NCBI GenBank assembly: GCA_950071875.1
Contig: CATMNW010000190.1
Span: 1 to 5,481, forward strand
Direction: 5' to 3'
DNA: 5,481 bases
Source: an uncultured Erythrobacteraceae bacterium
GTDB taxonomy: Bacteria; Pseudomonadota; Alphaproteobacteria; Sphingomonadales; Sphingomonadaceae
In this document: piece after piece, positions 1-5,481 of the stretch
Position numbering within the stretch: position 1 is the stretch's first letter
How the letters are laid out: every line of letters starts with the position of its first letter
Program-made: the position numbers and the translations under genes
Notes under the pieces: model-generated
What the model saw: only the letters and a program-made list of their open reading frames with translations
Database searches by the model: none
What the model was told of the DNA's origin: nothing

Positions 1-766
1 TGGCCGCCACTTTCCGAATTTGAAGTTTCTGCTGAGTGCTTCAGCGCCGATCTCCGAGCCGACGCTTCGCAAGTCGTGCCAGATATTCGGGAATCATGTT
101 CTTCATTCGGGCTATGGACAGACCGAAATCCTGCCCATCGCGTCTATGGGGCCCAACGAGTGGTTCGGCGAATTTGAAGGTTCTGCCCCAATTCGGGCGG
201 TCGGACGTCCCATGAGTGGCGCCGATATCGAAATCCGTAACGAGGACGGAAAGGTGCTGGGACCAAACGAGCCCGGCGAGATCGTCGCACGGTTCGAAAA
301 TGGCCAGATGGAGGAATTCTGGAACGATCCGGAGGAAACCGCCCGGCGCATGGAAGATGGCTGGGTCAAAACCGGCGATGTCGGCATGATCGACACAAAC
401 GGATTTTTGTATCTGCTCGATCGCAACAACGACATGATCGTGTCAGGCGGCTTCAATATCTATCCCACCGAAATCGAAAACGTAATTGCCGACCATCCCG
501 GTGTACTCGAGGTCGCGGTCTTTGGCGTGCCCCATGAAAAATGGGGTGAAACGCCGCTTGCAATGGTGCGTGTCAAGCCCGGAGCACAAATCACGGAGAC
601 CGAGATAATAGATTTGGTGCGCCAGCGTCTGGGCTCCGCAAAAAAGCCAAGCAAGGTCGTTTTTACCGCCGAGCCACTGCCGTTGAGCAATGTCGGAAAG
701 GTGCTTCGTTCAAAGCTTCGAGAGCCCTATTGGGCGGGCCAGGACCGGCGCATTTCGGGGGCATGA
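1..766 (+). CDS. Acyl-CoA synthetase (class I adenylate-forming, AMP-binding), C-terminal part; 5' end outside window
   Basis: The enzyme activates a carboxylic acid to its CoA thioester through an acyl-adenylate, the entry step for the beta-oxidation genes that follow. The frame is open to the left edge (first full codon at base 2), so about 254 residues remain of a family usually 500-550 long; the P-loop-like core motif is off-window. Visible in order (residues from base 2): a LLSASAPIS strand near 9-18, the YGQTE motif at 38-42, GWVKTGD at 120-126 with the ribose-binding Asp126, the hinge DRNNDMIVSGGFNIYP at 140-155 and, at the C-terminus, LPLSNVGKVLR with the adenylation Lys233. The tail REPYWAG is common in stand-alone bacterial acyl-CoA synthetases. 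A TTG at 20 is an internal Leu codon, not a start. The gene ends in TGA, 66 bases before the crotonase. All visible catalytic motifs are intact. The acid substrate cannot be told from this half; family assignment is firm. Confidence 0.95.
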   Translation, partial: GRHFPNLKFLLSASAPISEPTLRKSCQIFGNHVLHSGYGQTEILPIASMGPNEWFGEFEGSAPIRAVGRPMSGADIEIRNEDGKVLGPNEPGEIVARFENGQMEEFWNDPEETARRMEDGWVKTGDVGMIDTNGFLYLLDRNNDMIVSGGFNIYPTEIENVIADHPGVLEVAVFGVPHEKWGETPLAMVRVKPGAQITETEIIDLVRQRLGSAKKPSKVVFTAEPLPLSNVGKVLRSKLREPYWAGQDRRISGA

Positions 767-821
767 CCGACGCAGCCATCCTAGCCACATCCTCTATTCC
801 GGTGACCGCCTGCCGGCGCGC

Positions 822-826
822 GGGAG
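822..826 (+). promoter_or_regulatory. Ribosome binding site of the crotonase gene
   Basis: GGGAG lies six bases before the ATG at 833. It supports that start, which also places the conserved crotonase N-terminal strand (YILVEQRGPALWVTLNRP) at the usual distance from the first residue. Confidence 0.6.
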
Positions 827-832
827 ACTGCA

Positions 833-1627
833 ATGGACTATGAATACATCCTGGTTGAGCAACGCGGCCCAGCGCTTTGGGTGACCCTCAACCGGCCGGC
901 AGCGTTGAACAGTCTGTCGTTGGCTTTGGCCGAGGAACTCGCCGCAGCGATCGAGGCAGCGGAAGCAGATGCGACGGTGCGCGCTTGCATTCTTACCGGC
1001 GCCGGACGGGCGTTTTGCGCTGGCGCGGATCTGCTCGCAATTGGCGATGGAACAGGCGGACAAACTCTCGCCGAACGCTTAAATCTGTTTCTGCCGCCGC
1101 TCGGTCAGGCTTTTAACAGGATCGAGACGTCGCGCCTTCCGATAATTGCGGCGGTCAACGGCCTTACGCTCGCCGGCGGCTTGGAACTGGTGTTGTGCTG
1201 TGATCTCGTCATTGCCGCGCACCCGGCCAGATTTGGCGACGCCCATGCAAATTACGGCCTGTTGCCCGGCGGTGGAGGGTCGGTTCGACTCCCTAGGAAG
1301 ATCGGCGAAGCGCGTGCGAAACATCTGATGATGACCGGCGGGACCATCTCGGCTGCCGAGATGAAGGAAGCCGGACTCGTGACCCAACTGGTTGCTCCCG
1401 AGGATCTCATTGCGGCAGCGCAAGCGCTGGTAGAATCTCTTGCAGAAAAGAGCCGGCCAGGGCTCGCCTACATGAAGCAGCTAGTCCGCGCTGCGCAGGA
1501 TAGCTCGCTCGAAGTCGGGCTGCGTCAGGAACTCGAAACCATGGCTGCTTACGCCTTGTCCAACGACATTGTCGAAGGACTGGCGGCATTCCGGGAGAAG
1601 CGGAAGCCCGATTTTTCCGACCGGTGA
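833..1627 (+). CDS. Enoyl-CoA hydratase/isomerase family protein (crotonase fold)
   Basis: This 264-residue protein has the normal length of a single-domain crotonase. The family binds acyl-CoA and stabilises an enolate in an oxyanion hole; here the likely role is hydration or isomerisation of the enoyl-CoA made by the neighbouring acyl-CoA dehydrogenase. Visible: the N-terminal strand ending TLNRP (18-22), the first oxyanion segment GRAFCAGADL (58-67), the second NGLTLAGGLELVLCCD (109-124), then FGDAHANYGLLPGGGGSVRLPR (134-155) and a C-terminal FREKRKPDF typical of hydratases. The Glu matching Glu144 of rat mitochondrial hydratase is present (Glu118), but the Glu164 position, exactly 20 residues on, is His138. 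That change makes plain hydratase activity uncertain; isomerase, hydrolase or another crotonase reaction is possible. The gene lies in line with the synthetase and thiolase (66 and 43 bases away) and is probably co-transcribed. Confidence 0.93.
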   Translation: MDYEYILVEQRGPALWVTLNRPAALNSLSLALAEELAAAIEAAEADATVRACILTGAGRAFCAGADLLAIGDGTGGQTLAERLNLFLPPLGQAFNRIETSRLPIIAAVNGLTLAGGLELVLCCDLVIAAHPARFGDAHANYGLLPGGGGSVRLPRKIGEARAKHLMMTGGTISAAEMKEAGLVTQLVAPEDLIAAAQALVESLAEKSRPGLAYMKQLVRAAQDSSLEVGLRQELETMAAYALSNDIVEGLAAFREKRKPDFSDR

Positions 1628-1650
1628 GACCTGATCGGATGCGGAACACA

Positions 1651-1663
1651 TTGGAAGAATGGA
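1651..1663 (+). promoter_or_regulatory. Purine-rich translation start region of the thiolase gene
   Basis: Two in-frame ATGs, at 1659 and 1671, follow TTGGAAGA. The GGAAG at 1653-1657 is only one base from the first ATG, too close to serve it, while GGA at 1661-1663 is seven bases from the second. This favours 1671, which also gives the N-terminus MTDIFVMGVGMTPFG common in this thiolase type. Confidence 0.4.
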
Positions 1664-1670
1664 TCAACGA

Positions 1671-2909
1671 ATGACCGACATATTCGTCATGGGGGTTGGG
1701 ATGACCCCGTTCGGAAAACAGTTCGACAAGAGCCTGAAAATGCTCTGCGCCGAAGCTTCGTCGCAGGCCTTTTCCGACGCAGGATGCACCGCCGGCGATG
1801 TCGAAGCCATCTTCTTCGGCAATTGCGTCCAGGGGCATATGGAGGGCCAGGACATGATCCGCGGCGAAATCGTGGCGCGAGCGATGGGCATCTCAAGCGT
1901 TCCCGTGGTGAATGTCGAAAACGCATGTGCGACGGCTTCCACGGCCTTGCACATGGCCGCCGCCTATGTTCGATCGGGGGCAGCGGATGTCGTACTCGCG
2001 CTCGGCGCGGAGAAGATGTACTCGCCCGACAAGGCGCTCATGTTCAGTGCATTCGATGGCGCTTGGGACGTGCATGAAACCGAGTCGGGCCGCGCGCAGC
2101 TGCTGGCCATGGGCAATGGCGTCGATGTTCCGGAAGGAACGACATCGAGTCAGCCTTACAGCGTTTTCATGGATGTATACGCCGCGATGGCACGCGCGCA
2201 CATGAAGACCTACGGCTCGACGCAAGCGCAAATCGCGGCCGTCTCGGCGAAAAATCACATGCATTCGACGCGCAATCTGCTTGCCCAGTATCGCCTCCCA
2301 TATACCGTCGAAAGTGTACTCGCTGCGCCTCCGATCGTTTACCCGTTCACACTGCCGATGTGCTCCCCGATCAGCGACGGCGCCGCCGCTGCGATCATCT
2401 GCAGCGAAGCCGGTCGGCGCAAACTGTCGGCAGCCCCGGACAGGGCGCTAAGAATCCTGGCGTCTGTGCTGCAAACCGGCGCCGCGCGCGATCCCTTTGA
2501 TTATGACCACCATGTCAGCCGCCTTGCGGCGAACCGGGCCTATGCGATGGCCGGCGTGGGGCCAGAAGATATTGGCGTCGCGGAGGTGCATGACGCCACG
2601 GCGGTTGGCGAGATCATTGAAATCGAGGCGCTCGGCCTGACGCCGCCTGGCGAGGGCGGACTCGCGGCAGAGCGCGGTGAGACGGCGCTGGGTGGGCGTA
2701 TTCCGGTAAACACGTCGGGCGGGCTTGAATGCAAGGGACATCCGATCGGCGCCACCGGGCTCGGCCAAATCTACGAGCTTGCGCTGCAATTGCGCGGCGA
2801 GGCGGAAGATCGACAGGTTCCGAATGCCCGGTTCGCGATCGCGCAGAACGGCGGAGGTGTCATCGGGGTGGAAGAGGCGGTGGTCGCCGTCACGATCCTG
2901 GGCCGGTAG
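1671..2909 (+). CDS. Thiolase family protein, SCP2/SCP-x type (acetyl-CoA acyltransferase-like)
   Basis: The likely role is to cleave a 3-oxoacyl-CoA with CoA, or by a retro-Claisen route, as the last step of a beta-oxidation round in the cytoplasm. From the ATG at 1671 it has 412 residues, the usual length; an in-frame ATG at 1659 would add MDQR. Visible: the N-terminal strand IFVMGVGMTPFG (4-15), the nucleophile Cys86 in VENACATAST, the LPMCSPISDGAAA strand (228-240), His307 in VAEVHDATAVGEIIEIEALGL, and the C-terminal NTSGGLECKGHPIGATGLGQ with His357. Where classical thiolases have a second Cys in CxGGG, this protein has Asn393 in QNGGG, as in SCP2-type enzymes; the usual HDCF is HDAT. Some SCP2-type thiolases need a small DUF35 partner, and none is encoded here. 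It sits 43 bases after the crotonase and 37 before the acyl-CoA dehydrogenase, suggesting one operon. Family assignment is firm; chain length and substrate are unknown. Confidence 0.93.
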   Translation: MTDIFVMGVGMTPFGKQFDKSLKMLCAEASSQAFSDAGCTAGDVEAIFFGNCVQGHMEGQDMIRGEIVARAMGISSVPVVNVENACATASTALHMAAAYVRSGAADVVLALGAEKMYSPDKALMFSAFDGAWDVHETESGRAQLLAMGNGVDVPEGTTSSQPYSVFMDVYAAMARAHMKTYGSTQAQIAAVSAKNHMHSTRNLLAQYRLPYTVESVLAAPPIVYPFTLPMCSPISDGAAAAIICSEAGRRKLSAAPDRALRILASVLQTGAARDPFDYDHHVSRLAANRAYAMAGVGPEDIGVAEVHDATAVGEIIEIEALGLTPPGEGGLAAERGETALGGRIPVNTSGGLECKGHPIGATGLGQIYELALQLRGEAEDRQVPNARFAIAQNGGGVIGVEEAVVAVTILGR

Positions 2910-2946
2910 TTGTCAGAGCGCGCCTAGGGAAACACGGGGTCACGAT

Positions 2947-4092
2947 ATGAACTTTGAGCTGTCCGATGAACAACGCATGGCGGTGGAAACCGTCCGCCGC
3001 TTTCTCGACAACAAGCTTGAGCCGGAAATCCGCCGGCATGGGGAGCGATTCATCCCCAAACCGCTCATGAAGGAATGGACTCAAGCACTGACCGGCTATG
3101 GCCATATTACCGCACCGCATCAGGAGCAATGGGGCGGGCTTGATATGGGATGGCTCACTCATCTGCTCATTTTCGAGGAGATCGCCTATTCCTCGCTCGA
3201 TGTGGCCATACCCGGCTTCATCAACGCGGTTGGCGCAGAACTCATCCGCCGCTTCGCCCCGGAGACGATCAAGCAACGCTATCTTGCCGACCTCGTCGCG
3301 GCCGAGAAGTTCGTTTCGCTCGGCATCTCGGAGCCCGATGTCGGCTCGGACGTCGCCGCCATCAAGACACGCGCCGTACGAGACGGCGATTTCTGGGTCA
3401 TCAATGGCGAAAAGACCTGGATCACCAACGGAGCCTACTCGGACATCTTCATCTGTACGTGCAAGACTGGCGAAAATGAAGTCACTCACATCCTGGTCGA
3501 TCGTGACGAGAGTGAGTATGAGGTGCGCGATATCCAGAAGATGGCGCTCAACGGCCAATCGACTGCACAGATATTCCTGTCCGATTGCCGCGTACCGGTG
3601 GCAAACACGATCGGCCGGGTCGGCGATGGATTGCGCAATACGTTGCAAGTGTTCGAGATTGCCCGCTGCCATATGGCGATGTGGAGTATCGGCATCGCAC
3701 GGCGAGCAATGGATGAGGCGATCGCGTACGCTCGCGATCGCGCGCAGCATGGCAAGAAGATCGCCGGCCATCAGCTGATCGCCGACAAGATCGCCATCAT
3801 GGCGACCAAGATCGACGCAGCCCGTCTGTTGACGCACCGGGCAATATCCCTCGTCCAGGCGGGCACGCGCGCAGAGACGGAATGCTCGATGGCCAAGTGG
3901 TACGCCACCGAAATGGCGATCGAAGCGACGCGCGATGCGCTTCAGATCCATGGCGGCAACGGCGTCACCCGCGAATTCATCGTTGAGCGGCTGGTGCGTG
4001 AGGCGATCATTTGCCCCATCCCCGATGGCACGACGGAGATTCAAAAGCTTGTTGTTTCGCGCGCCCTGACCGGCATTCAAGCCTTTCGGTAA
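2947..4092 (+). CDS. Acyl-CoA dehydrogenase (FAD-dependent)
   Basis: The protein (381 residues, normal length) should remove hydrogens from C2 and C3 of an acyl-CoA, passing electrons through FAD to an electron-transfer flavoprotein. The helical N-domain begins at MNFELSDEQRMAVETVRRFL. The middle beta-domain has GISEPDVGSDVAA (126-138) and FWVINGEKTWITNG (149-162), which contact FAD and substrate. The C-terminal domain has RDRAQHGKKIAGHQ (263-276) and QIHGGNGVTREFIVERLVREA (333-353), which fits the second family signature. At the usual catalytic-base position (YEGT in medium-chain enzymes) it reads IPDGT, so Asp360 replaces Glu; the alternative base position of isovaleryl-CoA dehydrogenase appears to be Ala239. 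The frame is open further upstream to 2725, but that part runs through the thiolase gene out of frame. The ATG at 2947 gives the conserved N-terminus and has GGGG seven bases ahead. The substrate is unknown. Confidence 0.95.
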   Translation: MNFELSDEQRMAVETVRRFLDNKLEPEIRRHGERFIPKPLMKEWTQALTGYGHITAPHQEQWGGLDMGWLTHLLIFEEIAYSSLDVAIPGFINAVGAELIRRFAPETIKQRYLADLVAAEKFVSLGISEPDVGSDVAAIKTRAVRDGDFWVINGEKTWITNGAYSDIFICTCKTGENEVTHILVDRDESEYEVRDIQKMALNGQSTAQIFLSDCRVPVANTIGRVGDGLRNTLQVFEIARCHMAMWSIGIARRAMDEAIAYARDRAQHGKKIAGHQLIADKIAIMATKIDAARLLTHRAISLVQAGTRAETECSMAKWYATEMAIEATRDALQIHGGNGVTREFIVERLVREAIICPIPDGTTEIQKLVVSRALTGIQAFR

Positions 4093-4182
4093 GGCTCAGA
4101 CGAAAACGACAGCGTCGACGGAAATGGAGCCGCGTGCCTGACTCGCACAGGATCAAATGCGCAGATGCGTCGCTCAGGTAAA

Positions 4183-4187
4183 AGAGG
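4183..4187 (+). promoter_or_regulatory. Ribosome binding site of the SDR gene
   Basis: AGAGG lies ten bases before the ATG at 4198 and decides between it and an upstream in-frame ATG at 4165, which would add eleven mostly basic residues (MRRSGKRGRQA) not expected in this family. Confidence 0.5.
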
Positions 4188-4197
4188 CAGACAAGCG

Positions 4198-5100
4198 ATG
4201 GACGAAGAGCTTCGTTTCGATGGCAGGGTAGTGGTTGTGACCGGAGCCGGAGGCGGACTTGGGCGCCAGTACGCGCTGATGTTTGGCGGGCGCGGAGCCA
4301 AGGTGGTGGTGAATGATCTGGGTGGCGACGAGAAAGGGAGCGGCAGCTGCTCCACAGCCGCTGACAATGTGGTCGACGAAATTCGAGCCACGGGCGGTCA
4401 GGCGGTGGCAAATTATGCGTCGGTCGAGGAGGGCGCGCTGATCATCCAAGCCGCGGTTGACAACTTCGGAACCGTTGACGTCGTCATCAACAATGCCGGC
4501 ATCCTGCGCGATGTGAGCTTCCACAAAATGACCGACGAAGACTGGACACTGCTTCAGCGGGTCCATCTGAATGGGACGCGGGCAGTGACGCAGGCAGCAT
4601 GGCCGATACTGCGCGACAAGGGCTATGGCCGCATCGTCATGACCACGTCTGCAGCCGCAATCTACGGCAACTTCGGTCAGGCCAACTATGCCGCAGCCAA
4701 GCTCGGAATATTGGGGCTTGCGAACGCGCTGGCGGAGGAGGGGCGGTCCAGAAACATCCAGGTTAATACGATCGCCCCAATCGCCGCATCGCGTATGACC
4801 GCGACTGCCTTTCCACAAGAGTTTCTCGCCAATCTCAGAGCGGAAGCGATCAGTCCATTGGTCGGTTGGCTTGCGCACGAGAATTGCAGCGAAACCAAAG
4901 GGCTTTTTGAAGTTGGAGCCGGCTATATCGCCAAGCTTAGGTGGGAGCGCGCGCTTGGGCACGCCTTCGGAGCGGACAGGGCGTTCACGCTCGATGATGT
5001 CGCCCGGCACTGGGGTAGAATTGTCGACTTCACGGATGCCGAGCACCCGCTCGGGCTGAATGACAGCCTTGAGGCGGTAGAACGGGCGCTGAGAGCGTAA
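4198..5100 (+). CDS. Short-chain dehydrogenase, MFE-2-type (3R)-hydroxyacyl-CoA dehydrogenase
   Basis: This 300-residue NAD(P)-dependent Rossmann protein most likely oxidises a 3-hydroxyacyl-CoA to the 3-oxoacyl-CoA used by the thiolase. Visible: the cofactor loop TGAGGGLG (15-22), an acidic Asp40 after the second strand (VVVNDLGG), which favours NAD over NADP, NNAG (98-101), Asn124 in HLNGT, and the catalytic set Ser151, Tyr164 and Lys168 (SAAAIYGNFGQANYAAAK). The extended C-terminal part, with NTIAPIAASRMT, LVGWLAHENCSETKGLFEVGAGYIAKLRWERALG, is characteristic of the dehydrogenase domain of peroxisomal multifunctional enzyme type 2 (17beta-HSD4); as I recall, the catalytic residues even carry the same numbers as in the human enzyme. 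The hydratase and SCP2 domains of the eukaryotic protein are absent, as in other stand-alone bacterial forms. It follows the acyl-CoA dehydrogenase after 105 bases. In family terms it acts on (3R)-hydroxyacyl-CoA, which sits oddly with the crotonase upstream. A hydroxysteroid dehydrogenase role is a less likely alternative. Confidence 0.92.
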   Translation: MDEELRFDGRVVVVTGAGGGLGRQYALMFGGRGAKVVVNDLGGDEKGSGSCSTAADNVVDEIRATGGQAVANYASVEEGALIIQAAVDNFGTVDVVINNAGILRDVSFHKMTDEDWTLLQRVHLNGTRAVTQAAWPILRDKGYGRIVMTTSAAAIYGNFGQANYAAAKLGILGLANALAEEGRSRNIQVNTIAPIAASRMTATAFPQEFLANLRAEAISPLVGWLAHENCSETKGLFEVGAGYIAKLRWERALGHAFGADRAFTLDDVARHWGRIVDFTDAEHPLGLNDSLEAVERALRA

Positions 5101-5134
5101 TCAACCCGATGAATTACCATGATATTTTTGAGCG

Positions 5135-5154
5135 GCCGTCGGGCTGCCGATGGC
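5135..5154 (+). terminator. GC-rich hairpin after the SDR gene; possible weak terminator
   Basis: Eight base pairs (GCCGTCGG against CCGATGGC, one of them a G-U pair) enclose a four-base GCTG loop, 34 bases after the SDR stop. No T-run follows, so it does not meet the usual form of an intrinsic terminator. It could slow or stop transcription, or protect the upstream mRNA end. A chance hairpin in GC-rich DNA is also possible. Confidence 0.3.
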
Positions 5155-5228
5155 GTCGTGCTGCCGCCAGATATCGATGAGCAGCAGGAATAGTTCTGCA
5201 GCGAATTGAATTGGACGACGGCCCTCAA

Positions 5229-5245
5229 ATGCCGCCAAACGGCAT
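5229..5245. repeat. Perfect 17-base inverted repeat before the receptor gene; candidate operator or hairpin
   Basis: ATGCCG and CGGCAT are exact inverted copies separated by CCAAA. The site ends 37 bases before the receptor ATG, where a regulator site or a 5' untranslated hairpin could control receptor expression. I see no convincing -35/-10 pair next to it and no second copy in the window, so the role is a guess from position and symmetry. Confidence 0.35.
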
Positions 5246-5270
5246 GAACTACACAATATCTCCTGGGAAG

Positions 5271-5276
5271 AGAGGA
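5271..5276 (+). promoter_or_regulatory. Strong ribosome binding site of the TonB-dependent receptor gene
   Basis: AGAGGA inside a longer purine run (GGGAAGAGAGGA) lies six bases before the ATG at 5283. It is the best Shine-Dalgarno match in the window and confirms that start. Confidence 0.7.
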
Positions 5277-5282
5277 TCAGCC

Positions 5283-5481
5283 ATGAGAGGATGTCTATTG
5301 GCTTCTGCCGCGTTGTTGTGCTCGGGAACAGCATTTGCCCAGGAAGCAACGCCCCAGGCGAACGACCAAACCGGGAGCGCCACGGAAGCGCTGGCTGAGG
5401 ACATTGTCGTTACCGCCACCAAAAAGGGCTATGGCGAAAGCGTGCAGAAAGGACCGATGTCGGTCACGGCTTTTGGTGAAG
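5283..5481 (+). CDS. TonB-dependent outer-membrane receptor, N-terminal part; 3' end outside window
   Basis: The first 66 codons are visible and the frame is open at the right edge; full receptors of this family usually run to 650-1000 residues. The protein starts with a signal peptide: MRG, a hydrophobic core LLASAALLCSGTAF, and a likely signal peptidase I cut after AFA at residue 19, sending it to the periplasm for outer-membrane insertion. After a short Gln/Ala/Thr-rich linker comes the TonB box region EDIVVTATKK (39-48), then the start of the plug domain (GPMSVTAFGE). Such receptors import substrates too large or scarce for porins, driven by TonB-ExbB-ExbD. In sphingomonads many sit beside catabolic clusters, so this one may take up the acid or sterol-like compound handled by the upstream genes; that is inference. 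A 182-base gap with two inverted repeats separates it from the SDR, so it may have its own promoter. A siderophore receptor cannot be excluded from this part. Confidence 0.88.
   Translation, partial: MRGCLLASAALLCSGTAFAQEATPQANDQTGSATEALAEDIVVTATKKGYGESVQKGPMSVTAFGE

Noticed and set aside
763..843. A 26-codon open frame starting at an ATGA overlap with the synthetase stop and ending inside the crotonase start.
   Set aside because: The only purine run (GGGGG) is one base from the ATG, the peptide has no recognisable feature, and the crotonase has its own ribosome binding site. It is more likely chance.
2725..2946. Upstream extension of the acyl-CoA dehydrogenase frame by 74 codons.
   Set aside because: It reads through the thiolase C-terminus in another frame; the residues are Arg/Ser-rich and unlike any dehydrogenase N-terminus.
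2890..4080. A 396-codon open frame on the minus strand.
   Set aside because: It lies antiparallel to the clearly conserved acyl-CoA dehydrogenase, shows no recognisable domain, and fits the long antisense frames common in GC-rich coding DNA.
4093..4197. The 105-base gap between the acyl-CoA dehydrogenase and the SDR, checked for a terminator, promoter or small gene.
   Set aside because: Only a four-pair stem (GTGC/GCAC near 4134-4148) and a GTCGAC palindrome were seen; neither supports a call.
4174..5046. A 290-codon open frame on the minus strand.
   Set aside because: It is antisense to the SDR gene, whose + strand motifs are all intact, and its translation shows no family motif.
5119..5193. 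A 24-codon open frame after the SDR (MIFLSGRRAADGVV...).
   Set aside because: It has no ribosome binding site and no recognisable motif, and it runs through the hairpin at 5135-5154.

Overview
The window looks like accessory catabolic DNA from an alphaproteobacterium, most likely a sphingomonad (Sphingomonadales). I infer this from a CoA-thioester degradation cluster followed directly by a TonB-dependent receptor whose start (signal peptide ending AFA|QE, then EDIVVTATKK) is typical of that group, and from the moderately GC-rich codon use. No marker gene fixes the genus. All six genes are on the + strand and the window is densely coded; the longest gene-free stretch is 182 bases.

Layout: (1) the C-terminal half of an acyl-CoA synthetase, cut by the left edge and ending at 766; (2) a crotonase-fold enoyl-CoA hydratase/isomerase, 833-1627; (3) an SCP2-type thiolase, about 1671-2909; (4) an acyl-CoA dehydrogenase, 2947-4092; (5) a short-chain dehydrogenase of the MFE-2 (3R)-hydroxyacyl-CoA dehydrogenase type, 4198-5100; (6) a 182-base gap with two inverted repeats, 5101-5282; (7) the first 66 codons of a TonB-dependent outer-membrane receptor, 5283 to the right edge.

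Together genes 1-5 supply every step of one beta-oxidation round: CoA activation, alpha,beta-dehydrogenation, hydration, oxidation of the 3-hydroxyl and thiolytic (or retro-Claisen) cleavage. The receptor would import the substrate or a related compound across the outer membrane. The subfamilies (SCP2-type thiolase, MFE-2-type SDR) are those often seen with branched, cyclic or steroid/terpenoid-like acids rather than plain fatty acids, but the substrate cannot be read from the sequence.

I see no undescribed system of a new kind. The points worth a second look are enzymological: the crotonase has His in place of the second catalytic Glu, the acyl-CoA dehydrogenase has Asp in place of the usual catalytic Glu, and the crotonase is paired with an SDR of the opposite expected stereochemistry without a MaoC hydratase in view. 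Two small hairpins lie before the receptor gene.
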